A DNA stretch of 64,000 nucleotides from the NCBI RefSeq assembly GCF_001693485.1, contig NZ_MAXC01000002.1:124001-188000 (forward strand). The letters run 5' to 3'. Each line of letters starts with the position of its first letter. Position 1 is the first letter of the stretch. The position numbers were made by a program, and so were the translations under genes. Under the pieces are notes generated by a model. The model was not told the DNA's origin and did no database searches. It worked only from the letters and a program-made list of their open reading frames with translations. Positions 1 to 6,986 of this stretch are shown in pieces. This DNA comes from Bradyrhizobium sp. LMTR 3. Its GTDB lineage: Bacteria; Pseudomonadota; Alphaproteobacteria; Rhizobiales; Xanthobacteraceae.

Positions 1-194
1 AGCTCGCCGAACGGATTGGCGGCGGAATGACCGAAATCGAACCGCATTCCCTCGAACCGCGTATGCAGGTTCGGCTCGGGGAGTTCGCGCCCCTCCTGGT
101 CGATGACCGGCCCACGTCCGGGCGCGCGCGTCCGGGAAGATGGTCCGGAACGCGAACGGGGCGGCGTAAAGATATCGTCGTCTGACATGGCCAT
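1..194 (-). CDS. Hypothetical protein, N-terminal part only
   Basis: An open frame runs leftward from ATG 194 (or ATG 188, two codons later) and leaves the window at position 1, so only about 64 residues are visible. They are polar and rich in Pro, Arg and Ser, and begin MAMSDDDIFTPP. No signal peptide or domain can be recognised in this piece. The frame stays open to the edge, and acidic-then-Arg/Pro starts are common in cytoplasmic or anchored proteins of this group. The family is not recognised. Confidence 0.5.
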   Translation of the reverse strand, partial: MAMSDDDIFTPPRSRSGPSSRTRAPGRGPVIDQEGRELPEPNLHTRFEGMRFDFGHSAANPFGE

Positions 195-321
195 CAGATG
201 GTAACGCGAATGCGAGGCGCAAGTTGCGTCATGCGGTCGCTGCTTTGCGTGAGTCGGATCCGAAAGCTGTCATCACCCGCCAACGGTCGTAATGACGTAG
301 AGGTAGCGCCGCAATACTCGA

Positions 322-426
322 CTTGTCATCCCCGCGAAGGCGGGGATCCAGTACGCCGCGGCTGATCGGTTCAATCAGTGACGTCTCTGGAATACTGGGT
401 CACCCGCCTTCGCGGGTGACGACAAG
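322..426. repeat. Dispersed palindromic repeat, family 1, copy 1
   Basis: The ends CTTGTCATCCCCGCG and CGCGGGTGACGACAAG form a long imperfect inverted repeat. Each arm also contains its own small hairpin (CCCCGCGAAGGCGGGG and CACCCGCCTTCGCGGGTG). A second copy in opposite orientation lies at 28457-28560. The element occupies much of the 194-583 stretch; the only other thing seen there is the palindromic site at 444-461. Confidence 0.8.
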
Positions 427-443
427 TGTGCGCCTTTGCTCGT

Positions 444-461
444 GACGGGCTTTTCCTGACG
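444..461 (+). promoter_or_regulatory. Palindromic operator site A (two-component regulon)
   Basis: GACGGGCTTTTCCTGACG is one of four related sites in the first 6 kb. It has one mismatch in the left half of the dyad CAGG-N5-CCTG. A TAATAT -10-like hexamer lies at 483-488, 21 bases after the site. The first plausible gene downstream starts at 584. Binding by the NarL-type regulator encoded at 3057-3710 is inferred. Confidence 0.55.
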
Positions 462-583
462 TTCCCGAACGGAGCATGATTCTAATATGCCTTGGTTGCG
501 CGCGAAGCAGGTGGAATGCGCGCAGCGGGCACACCCGCCATTGAGACGGCTTCGGACAAATCAACGGCACGAAGTGAAGACAG

Positions 584-781
584 ATGAAGAAATTCGTCCA
601 GCTCGCAACAGGTTTGTTTCTCGCACTGGGAAGTGCGGCGATCGTAGCCTACGCGATGGCGCACCTCGCGCAACATAGCCTGGGCTTTCCCCGATCCATA
701 CTTCGAGAGCAGGCGCTGATCTGCGCGGCTATTCTCCTTGGCCTCGTCACGATCGAGTTCCTCGCAAGCCGAGAGAAATAG
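584..781 (+). CDS. Small two-helix membrane protein, first of a tandem pair
   Basis: A 65-residue protein with two hydrophobic segments (about residues 5-27 and 42-60) separated by a short polar loop, and a charged C-terminus ending SREK. It is probably an inner-membrane protein. It resembles its downstream neighbour: both have a His-rich turn, LG[FV]P, then LR, an AL-rich second helix and a charged tail, so the pair looks like an old tandem duplication. It lies 123 bp after operator site A. The Shine-Dalgarno sequence is weak. No known family was recognised and function is unknown. Confidence 0.6.
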   Translation: MKKFVQLATGLFLALGSAAIVAYAMAHLAQHSLGFPRSILREQALICAAILLGLVTIEFLASREK

Positions 782-795
782 CAGGGTAGCCGACG

Positions 796-996
796 ATGAG
801 GATCATAGACCTGGCTGTCGCCGTCATCTTCTTTATCGCGAGTGCCGGCATGATCGCACTCCTGATGGCTGTATTCGCACACTACGGATTGGGCGTCCCT
901 CCGGCGGCATTGAGGATGAATGCCCTCATCTCGGCCGGCGCACTCGGCGTCGTGCTCCTGGTAGCGATGGCGGGGGCTCGCGAGAATGAAGACTAG
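796..996 (+). CDS. Small two-helix membrane protein, second of a tandem pair
   Basis: A 66-residue protein with two predicted membrane helices (about 5-28 and 42-60) joined by a loop containing AHYGLGVPP, ending in ARENED. It starts 14 bases after the stop of the similar 65-residue gene, so the two are probably co-transcribed from the region around operator site A. The shared layout and conserved loop suggest a duplication followed by divergence. Such small proteins can modulate a larger membrane partner such as a sensor kinase, but nothing in the sequence proves that. Confidence 0.6.
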   Translation: MRIIDLAVAVIFFIASAGMIALLMAVFAHYGLGVPPAALRMNALISAGALGVVLLVAMAGARENED

Positions 997-1263
997 TTCG
1001 CGGACAATCACGATCGGGGTGCTACGGGGAACGGGGGCTGGAATGTTCAGTGGCAGGACAATCGATAATCGACCTTTGGCGTATTGCATTCCTTGCTCGG
1101 AAAGGACGCCGCACCGCTACGAACGATGGAGCGTTAACCGACGTCTCACATCGAAGGCCATCTGCCTGGTCTGCAACAATGATTCGCGTGGCGACACGGG
1201 TCGCAACAGCGCCACCGAAATCGCATCTGCAAAGGCAGGCACAGTGTAAGCATCATTGTGATT
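997..1263. other. Intergenic region before operator B
   Basis: No gene is supported here. Short open frames exist on both strands but lack a ribosome site, hydrophobic signal or recognisable composition. The stretch ends at the palindromic site at 1264. Confidence 0.4.
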
Positions 1264-1281
1264 GACAGGTTTTTCCTGACG
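1264..1281 (+). promoter_or_regulatory. Palindromic operator site B (two-component regulon)
   Basis: GACAGGTTTTTCCTGACG carries the full dyad CAGG-N5-CCTG. A TAGGAT -10-like hexamer lies at 1303-1308, again 21 bases after the site, the same spacing as at site A. The likely target is the gene starting at GTG 1361, 80 bases downstream. Confidence 0.6.
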
Positions 1282-1360
1282 CGCCGGCGCAGGATTGCAC
1301 TCTAGGATGGCGGTCATTGGTGGGGGGCGCCGCGTGCGCAATGGGACGAGGAGCAGAAGG

Positions 1361-1594
1361 GTGGGTCGAACCAAACGCAAATTGATCAAGCTGTCTCGGG
1401 CCGAGCTGCTGCATGAGCGGGCCGTCTTTTGCAAGCGTCTGGCGATTGGCGCGGCCGATCCGAGATTTGCCGAAAAACTTCAGATATTGGTCGACGAATA
1501 TGAGGCCGAGGCCGCGCAGGCAGCATTACAAGCCAGCCCGCAGCCTGGACTCGGCGAGGCCCTCAACACCCAGCCGCAGCATCAGACAGGTTGA
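1361..1594 (+). CDS. Small charged hypothetical protein
   Basis: A 77-residue cytoplasmic-looking protein with a basic start (MGRTKRKLIK), a helical middle (LLHERAVFCKRLA, then FAEKLQILVDEYEAEAAQ) and a Gln/Pro-rich tail. The GTG at 1361 is chosen over upstream ATGs because GAGGAG lies 7 bases before it and because those ATGs (1295, 1307) fall at or before the predicted -10 of operator site B. It is the first gene of a probable short operon with the genes at 1700 and 2071. The family is not recognised; the heptad-like spacing suggests a helical bundle. Confidence 0.6.
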   Translation: MGRTKRKLIKLSRAELLHERAVFCKRLAIGAADPRFAEKLQILVDEYEAEAAQAALQASPQPGLGEALNTQPQHQTG

Positions 1595-1699
1595 CGGATT
1601 GCAGTGCATGCGGCGTGGCGGCGATATCGCCACTCGGAGATTCTCTGGTTCGGTGATTCCGGCATCCGTGTCGATCGACACACAACATCAGCCCACGGC

Positions 1700-2074
1700 A
1701 TGGCAACGCGATACGTTCCCGACGACGTGCGGGACTTCATATTGAAGCACATCGCTTCGGTGGCGCAGATCGAGGCGCTGCTTCTGATCTGGTCCAACCC
1801 GGAAGAGCGATGGGGACTGCGCCAGATTGCGGCCCGCATCTATGCCAGCGACACGGAAACCGAAACCGCGCTGGCCGGGCTTTGCACCGACGGGCTACTG
1901 GTTTGCGAGGGTGGAGTCTTCGAGTTACGAACCTCAGCGGAAAACGCCGAGATGATCCGAAGGCTTCAGGAAGTCTACGCCCGCTACCTTGTTGCCGTGA
2001 CTGACGTCATCCATAACAAATCGCGCAACATACTCCGGGCCGCCGACGCGTCCGAACCTGGAAAGGACCAATGA
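1700..2074 (+). CDS. Winged-helix-like hypothetical protein
   Basis: About 124 residues from ATG 1700. The order is a helical start, then WGLRQIAARIYASDTETETALAGLCTDGLLVCEGGVFEL, which has the feel of a winged-helix DNA-binding unit (helix, turn, helix, short wing), and a C-terminal amphipathic helix. No Shine-Dalgarno sequence is evident, and the frame is open upstream to GTG 1604, but the sequence before residue 1 is not protein-like. Its stop overlaps the start of the next gene (ATGA), so the two are translationally coupled. It may be a small transcription factor; this is inferred from pattern only. Confidence 0.6.
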   Translation: MATRYVPDDVRDFILKHIASVAQIEALLLIWSNPEERWGLRQIAARIYASDTETETALAGLCTDGLLVCEGGVFELRTSAENAEMIRRLQEVYARYLVAVTDVIHNKSRNILRAADASEPGKDQ

Positions 2075-2340
2075 AGGTACGAAGGATTTCCTGCAAAATG
2101 GCAGGCTGGAGTGCGTTCCTGACGGCTTTGTTCATCGTCCAGCCGTGCATAGCCCAGAAGCTCCATTCTTACGAACCGCTGATGATGGACCCCTACTCCA
2201 CCATCTACGTCGATGACGGCTCCTGTTCGGCTGGCAAGGTCTTGAAGGTGCAGGGCGCAGCGAAGAATCATCGCCGGAAAAAGAGCTGCGTGCCACTGAG
2301 TGATCTGCAGCCCGGCACGCGCTCCGGATCGGCCAAGTAG
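2071..2340 (+). CDS. Small secreted protein, DUF6719-like
   Basis: An 89-residue protein with a basic N-terminus and hydrophobic stretch ending VQPCIAQ, a likely signal peptide cleaved near residue 29. The mature part contains YVDDGSCSAGKVLKVQG and a later KKSC, giving two cysteines that could pair. The DDGSCxxGK pattern recalls the rhizobial DUF6719 family; this is from memory. AAAGGA before ATG 2071 and the ATGA overlap with the preceding gene support the start. The likely location is periplasmic. Function is unknown. Confidence 0.65.
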   Translation: MKVRRISCKMAGWSAFLTALFIVQPCIAQKLHSYEPLMMDPYSTIYVDDGSCSAGKVLKVQGAAKNHRRKKSCVPLSDLQPGTRSGSAK

Positions 2341-2421
2341 CCCGGCGGCGAGACAAAGCCGTCGCCCCGGCCTCGAACGCCACGGGCCGCGGACCTTCAT
2401 CCGCGGCTTCAGCACCTGTCC

Positions 2422-2808
2422 CTATGGGCAGGGATGCCGATAGCCGTCATATCCGAGATAAGTGCCGGATACGGGATCATAGGAGCGGTATCGTTGTGCG
2501 CAGTAGGCGACCGCATCATTTGCCCGGGCCTGACTGTTGGCGATGGCCCCTCCAATGATAGCGCCGGCAGCCAGTCCGCCGAGCACGGCCGCGCCGGTGC
2601 CGTGGTGGCGTCGATGCCAGCCGTAGCGGTGGTAGTGCGGCCCACGATGCCAGCGGCGATACTGCACGGCCTCGGCCGGCTGAATCGATGCGGCCAGCCG
2701 CTCTGCCCCGGCCACCGCCATCATTGGTGATGCCGCGGCCGGCTGGAGCGGGATCAAGGGCGTTACTCCGAGCACAATGGCTGCCGAAACAATTTTGCAT
2801 GATTTCAT
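2422..2808 (-). CDS. BA14K family periplasmic/outer-membrane protein
   Basis: A 128-residue protein. A signal peptide (MKSCKIVSAAIVLG to PAAAS) is followed by a His/Arg/Tyr-rich stretch (HRGPHYHRYGWHRRHH), a Gly/Ala-rich hydrophobic segment (AAVLGGLAAGAIIGGAIA), and a C-terminal YCAQRYRSYDPVSGTYLGYD module, which is the hallmark of BA14K proteins. Start 2808 is preceded by GGGAGC; the frame is open further up but would read through operator site C at 2876-2893. BA14K proteins are envelope-associated and immunoreactive in Brucella; the molecular role is unclear. Confidence 0.85.
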   Translation of the reverse strand: MKSCKIVSAAIVLGVTPLIPLQPAAASPMMAVAGAERLAASIQPAEAVQYRRWHRGPHYHRYGWHRRHHGTGAAVLGGLAAGAIIGGAIANSQARANDAVAYCAQRYRSYDPVSGTYLGYDGYRHPCP

Positions 2809-2875
2809 CTGATTGCTCCCGTTCTGCGCTCTTGTCCAAGCTCGACCGACAACGCACCCGCGGCCGTATCGTTCT

Positions 2876-2893
2876 GACAGGTTAATCCTGACG
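2876..2893 (-). promoter_or_regulatory. Palindromic operator site C (two-component regulon)
   Basis: On the plus strand this reads GACAGGTTAATCCTGACG, with both halves of CAGG-N5-CCTG intact. It lies 68-85 bases upstream of the BA14K start at 2808, in a position suited to control that leftward gene. Confidence 0.6.
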
Positions 2894-2929
2894 CTTGGCA
2901 CGCCGCGGAGCAGGAGCTGGTATTTCGCC

Positions 2930-3053
2930 TAGAGCGCTTTCAAGCAAAAGCCTGCCCCGGACTTGATCCGGGGTGGACGACGGTTCGCGTCAAGAAAACG
3001 CGTCAAACAAGAATCTAGAGCCCGGTTCTGATTCAATCAGAACCGGGCTCTAG
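2930..3053. repeat. Dispersed repeat, family 2, copy 1
   Basis: It begins AGAGCGCTTTCAAGCAAAAG, carries a hairpin (CCCCGGACTTGATCCGGGG) and GGTTCGCGTCAAGAAAACGCGTC, and ends in a perfect palindrome at 3015-3053. The reverse complement of the first 80 bases matches 53037-53111 with few differences, so this is a mobile or amplified intergenic family. Confidence 0.75.
3015..3053 (-). terminator. Perfect 39-base hairpin after the response regulator
   Basis: CTAGAGCCCGGTTCTGATT and its exact complement are separated by one base, forming a perfect hairpin whose edge is 3 bases from the regulator stop at 3057. No T-run follows, so termination or 3'-end protection is inferred from structure and position only. 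Confidence 0.5.
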
Positions 3054-3056
3054 CGC

Positions 3057-3710
3057 TCAGTTTGGAGCAGCGAGCCAGCCCCGCCTGATGCCGTAGCGGA
3101 CGATATCCGCGCGGCTATGCAGGCCCTTCTTTTCCGATGCTCGTGCCTTGTAGGTCTCGACGCTTTTGACGCTCACCTCCAGATCGCCGGCGATTTGCTT
3201 GTTGCTGAACCCTTGAGCGACCAGCTTGAGCACATCCTCTTCGCGCCTGCTGAGTTCGCCGCCATCACCGCTATCGGCCGACGTCAGTTCGGGAGCGCTC
3301 GTTGACGCCTTCTCGGCGATAGCGGGATCGAGGTAGATGGCGCCGTCGTTGACGGCCCTGATCGCGCGAAGCAGTTCGTCTCCGGCGGATCGCTTCAGGA
3401 GATATCCCCGTGCGCCAGCTTCGAGTGCCGGATGAATATAGGCGCGGTCTTCATGCACGGTCAGCGCAATGATCTTTACCGCCGGGCACCGCTTGCTCAG
3501 CCGGCGCGCGAGTTCCAGGCCGCTGATGTCGGGCAGCGAAAGGTCGATCACCGCAATGTCGGGGGAGCATTCGCAAATGGCTTTCAGTCCCGTTGTCCCC
3601 GTATTCGCCTCGCCGACGAGTTCGACCTCGGGCACGCCTTGTAACAGCGCGCGTATGCCGGCGAGCACGACCGGATGGTCATCGACAAGCGCGATGCGAA
3701 TGGGCGTCAT
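3057..3710 (-). CDS. NarL/FixJ-type response regulator
   Basis: 217 residues. The receiver domain (about 1-120) has the acidic pocket D10/D11, phospho-acceptor D56 (in VIDLSLPD), T84 and K106. A linker rich in Ser/Glu is followed by a GerE/LuxR helix-turn-helix (about 150-212) with LSRREEDVLKLVAQGFSNKQIA. It should be phosphorylated by the kinase encoded immediately upstream, whose stop overlaps this start as ATGA. NarL-type regulators bind short inverted repeats as dimers. The four palindromes in this island, one upstream of its own operon, are the natural candidate sites. Confidence 0.92.
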   Translation of the reverse strand: MTPIRIALVDDHPVVLAGIRALLQGVPEVELVGEANTGTTGLKAICECSPDIAVIDLSLPDISGLELARRLSKRCPAVKIIALTVHEDRAYIHPALEAGARGYLLKRSAGDELLRAIRAVNDGAIYLDPAIAEKASTSAPELTSADSGDGGELSRREEDVLKLVAQGFSNKQIAGDLEVSVKSVETYKARASEKKGLHSRADIVRYGIRRGWLAAPN

Positions 3711-5800
3711 GCGCCGGTCTCCTGTACTTCCATCTCCTGCATTTCCAGCGGGATCTGGACAAAGATCGTGCTGCCTTTTCCTGGCGCGGATTCCACCGCG
3801 ATCGTGCCGCCGAGCAGCGCGACGCGCTCCTTCATGCCGGAGAGGCCAAGTCCGGACGGTTGACCGCCGCCCATCGCATTGCGGCTGACGCTTTCCGGAT
3901 CGAAGCCAACGCCGTCATCCTCGAGAACAAGCGCCAGCCCGTCCGATTTCTTCTCGAGCACGATACTGACCTTGCTGGCGCTGGCGTGCTTCAGGACGTT
4001 GGTCAATCCCTCCTGGACCAGTCGATACAGCACCGCCGCGACATCGGGAGGCAGCGAATTGTCCCGCCCGAACGTCTGGATATCGATACGAACGCCATAA
4101 CGCTCCTGCCACTCCGCGACGTAGGCTTCGATCGCCTTGAAGATTCCGAGGTCGTCGATCGCGGTCGGCCGCAGGTCCGACGCGGTGCGGTGAATGTCCC
4201 GGCCGATCTGCGCAGCAAGCTGCTCCAGCCATCGCACCTGCTCGGTGGCTGCTTCCGGGTTGCCGCCTTTCGCCAATCCCTGTTCAAGCGCCTTCAAGCC
4301 GAGAGACAATCCCGTCACCGTCTGGCCGATCTGATCGTGCAGTTCTCGCGAAATCCGGCGCTGCTCTTCTTCCTGGGCCGAAGCCAGGCGACGAAGCAAG
4401 TGAGAACGCTCGGCCTCCGCGCGCTTGAGGATATCGATGTCGGCGAGCACGCCGTGAATCACGTGACGCCGGTTGGGCGGACCTTCCGCCCTGCCTGCCG
4501 CACGCAACCAGTATTCGCCGCGATCGTCGGATTGAACCGGAAATTCGACGCTGCCTGATTTGCCGCTTTCGAGGCAAGCGCCGCCGAACGAGGCCAGAGC
4601 CGCGCGATGCGGCGGCTCGAGCAACGCAAGGATCCGGTCCGCGGACCATCTGGTTTCGCCCGAGCGGGCGCTCGGCAACCCCAGCAATGCGCCAAAGCGG
4701 CTGCAACCGCTGAACTCGTTTGCGGTCAGATCCCAGCGCCATGTACCGAGTTCGGCGGCATCGATGGCAAGCGCGCCGCGTTTTTCGCTGTCCAGCAGCG
4801 CTGCGGCCGACTGAAGTGCCTCCATGCGACGCCGCTGCGCGATCTCGCGGGCGATCACCAGCCCAAGCGCGATGGCGAGCCCGACACTCGCCGCGGTTCC
4901 TCCGACCAGCAGCCGCAACGAGCGGGATACGGGAGCGTTCAGTTCAGCGACTGGAACACCCACGTGGACCGACCATCCTTCGGTGCCCACCAAGCCGCGA
5001 TGGACCGTTTCGACATCCATTCCCTCCCGCGTCTGGGTGCGCAGCGAGTTCGAGCCGCCGCGGGCAATGGCTTCCTGCACCGCGGGCGTCTTCGCGCTTG
5101 CACTGACGGCCCTGGCATCGGGCGTTCGCGCGACAATCTCGTCCTTGGCGTCAATGACGGTGCCGGCCCATCCGGCGGGAAGACCGGCCTGACCAAGAAT
5201 GGTACCGATCTGATCGGGCAACAGCCCGACGGTCAGGACGTAGCGAAGCTCGCCCTCTCGAACAACCGGCACACGCAGTGCCACGAGCCGCTTGCCGATG
5301 GAGGCCTGGTACGGCCCCAGTCCGCCAAGGACCGGCTTACGTGTGCGGAGCACGGCGTTGAAGCTTTCGCTATCCGTCACCGGCCCGAGCGGCGCGCCGA
5401 GCGGCCGCAATACGTTGAGGACCTGCTCCTGGTCCGGCTTGGTCAGGAACGCGGTCTCCCACAGCGGACGGGCGGCGACTATTCGTTTCGCCTCGCGATA
5501 GAAGTCGCTCAAGTTGCCATCGTCGAGCGCGGCCGAGCTTGCAAGCGTCTCAGCGACCTGTATTTCGTGGGAAATCTCGCTCTCGATCCGGTGCGCCACT
5601 TGCGTCAGCGCCTCGGTGGCGGCTTGGCGGGCGTAGCTGCGTTCCTGGTCGGCGGTGATATAGGCCATCCATCCCCCGAGCAGCAGGACCGGAATGGCGG
5701 CGGTCAGAACCAGCGCGGTGAAAAGCCAGATGGCTTCCTTGCTTCGGCTCGAACCGGAGGTCAGCCTGTTACTTAACTCCGCGATCATGGACGCGCGCAT
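3707..5800 (-). CDS. Membrane sensor histidine kinase, HisKA_3 type
   Basis: 697 residues from ATG 5800. TM1 is about 24-48, a periplasmic Cache-like sensor about 50-290 and TM2 about 296-320. A PAS-like domain spans about 340-460, followed by a HisKA_3 dimerisation domain with phospho-acceptor H488 in SRELHDQIGQ. The HATPase domain has an N-box (QEGLTNVLKHA) and G-box (DDGVGF, GLGLSGMKER). The kinase partners the LuxR-type regulator through an ATGA overlap. The frame is open to 5938, but that extension would include operator site D and is not protein-like, so 5800 (or 5788) is preferred; neither has a strong ribosome site. The ligand is unknown. Confidence 0.9.
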   Translation of the reverse strand: MRASMIAELSNRLTSGSSRSKEAIWLFTALVLTAAIPVLLLGGWMAYITADQERSYARQAATEALTQVAHRIESEISHEIQVAETLASSAALDDGNLSDFYREAKRIVAARPLWETAFLTKPDQEQVLNVLRPLGAPLGPVTDSESFNAVLRTRKPVLGGLGPYQASIGKRLVALRVPVVREGELRYVLTVGLLPDQIGTILGQAGLPAGWAGTVIDAKDEIVARTPDARAVSASAKTPAVQEAIARGGSNSLRTQTREGMDVETVHRGLVGTEGWSVHVGVPVAELNAPVSRSLRLLVGGTAASVGLAIALGLVIAREIAQRRRMEALQSAAALLDSEKRGALAIDAAELGTWRWDLTANEFSGCSRFGALLGLPSARSGETRWSADRILALLEPPHRAALASFGGACLESGKSGSVEFPVQSDDRGEYWLRAAGRAEGPPNRRHVIHGVLADIDILKRAEAERSHLLRRLASAQEEEQRRISRELHDQIGQTVTGLSLGLKALEQGLAKGGNPEAATEQVRWLEQLAAQIGRDIHRTASDLRPTAIDDLGIFKAIEAYVAEWQERYGVRIDIQTFGRDNSLPPDVAAVLYRLVQEGLTNVLKHASASKVSIVLEKKSDGLALVLEDDGVGFDPESVSRNAMGGGQPSGLGLSGMKERVALLGGTIAVESAPGKGSTIFVQIPLEMQEMEVQETGA

Positions 5801-5906
5801 GTTGCTTCGCCGGCGAAAATTGACAACGCTGTGGGCTCCTTTACATCGCACTCCCCGATCGGACCAGCCTGACATTCGTCTGCCAAGCGCCATCTTGACG
5901 GCAGAG

Positions 5907-5924
5907 GTCAGGTAATTCCTGACG
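5907..5924 (-). promoter_or_regulatory. Palindromic operator site D (autoregulation of the kinase operon)
   Basis: GTCAGGTAATTCCTGACG is the best of the four sites: GTCAGG and CCTGAC are perfect inverted repeats around a 5-base centre. It lies 107-124 bases before the chosen kinase start. The rest of 5801-6066 shows no gene. Confidence 0.65.
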
Positions 5925-6066
5925 TTCGCAGCCGGCAATCTCGCTCCCCGACACGGTCATCCTACTTGGTTGGAAGCGTCGAGGTATCCAGACCAAGGGA
6001 CGAGAAGAGATAGGGACTAAAATAGGACAACCGCCGGAACGAACATCGGCGCGGCGGCGGAGCTAT

Positions 6067-6155
6067 GGGGTGGGCAAAGCGAAAGCGTGCCCACCATCAC
6101 TTGCACCGGATGCTGGATGGTGGGCACGGCACTATCGCGCCTTTGCCCACCCTAC
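6067..6155. repeat. Dispersed palindromic repeat, family 3, copy 1
   Basis: GGGGTGGGCAAAGCGAAAGC at one end pairs with GCGCCTTTGCCCACCCTAC at the other; inside, GTGCCCACCAT pairs with ATGGTGGGCAC. A near-identical arrangement lies at 30794-30885. This copy sits just beyond the 3' end of the leftward gene at 6166-6588. Confidence 0.8.
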
Positions 6156-6165
6156 GACACCGTCC

Positions 6166-6588
6166 TTACGTCGAATGTACTGGCTGCGGCTCGTCCACGT
6201 ATCGGTGCGCGAGCCACGACGACAGCGCCGCAGGCACCATGCCGACGATGCCGTAGAGCAGGAACTGCACCACGCCGGTATCCGGTCCGCGCGAACCATA
6301 GAGCAGCTCTGACGCGGCAAATCCGATGGCGCCCACGATCAGGATCCGCACCACGGGAGAAATGCGCTTGACGTGACAGAGAATGTCGTCGATGGCGCCG
6401 ATCATCAGCGCAGGCACGATGCCGAACAGATAGCTGTATTGCAGCGTCTTGGCGAACGCGCCGAGGAATTTCCCGATCTCCGACCAGTTGGTGTCGGTCC
6501 AGTAGCCCGAGGCCACCGTGGTCGCGAACAGCATCAGGAATCCGCCGACGAACGGGCCGATAGCTCCGAAGATCAGATAGCGTTTCAT
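6166..6588 (-). CDS. Small integral membrane protein, DUF5413-like
   Basis: 140 residues with four hydrophobic segments (about 4-28, 45-65, 80-98, 105-128), so an inner-membrane protein. It begins MKRYLIFGAIGPFVGGFLML, a start I associate with the rhizobial DUF5413 family (from memory). GGAGG lies 9 bases before ATG 6588, which supports the start strongly. It is a single gene flanked by a repeat on its 3' side and a 398-base non-coding region on its 5' side. Function is unknown. Confidence 0.75.
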   Translation of the reverse strand: MKRYLIFGAIGPFVGGFLMLFATTVASGYWTDTNWSEIGKFLGAFAKTLQYSYLFGIVPALMIGAIDDILCHVKRISPVVRILIVGAIGFAASELLYGSRGPDTGVVQFLLYGIVGMVPAALSSWLAHRYVDEPQPVHST

Positions 6589-6986
6589 GGAACTGCCTCC
6601 TGGCGCTGGCTACCCAATACAGCAGCTCAAGGGCCAAGTAAATTTGTCCGTTCTACCTTCCCATTGCGCGAGAATTGCCGACAGCACCAGCATCTGCATC
6701 AGGTTGCGCCGAGAGCGATGAACAAACGTTCAGCAATATTACCTCGGCCATTCCCCGACGTCAGGCTGAAGAAACTTCCGCGCACTTTCCGACTTATGCT
6801 GATGGGAAAAAATGGCACTCCCCGAGGAGGGGGAGCCATCGTTGGCAACGATCGGCCGGCTGGAAAGTTCGGCCAGCAGAGGGGTTTTCGCTCGCGGATG
6901 CGCGATCCGCAATTGCGAGCTTGCTGAGACTTGGAAAGCTTGAGGCAGCATTGCCGCGATGCAAGAACCATAGAGGCTATTCTTCG
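6589..6986. other. Divergent intergenic region
   Basis: This stretch separates the DUF5413-like gene and the TreT-like gene and must hold both promoters. The frame of the downstream gene is open through part of it, but the composition is not protein-like and there is no ribosome site. No clear promoter or operator motif was picked out. Confidence 0.4.

Noticed and set aside
2892..2908. TTGGCACG-like sequence as a sigma-54 promoter
   Set aside because: The -24 element is present but no TTGC-like -12 element follows at the right spacing, and no rightward gene follows.
3593..5776. Long plus-strand frames over the kinase and regulator
   Set aside because: They overlap convincing kinase and receiver domains on the minus strand and have no independent evidence.
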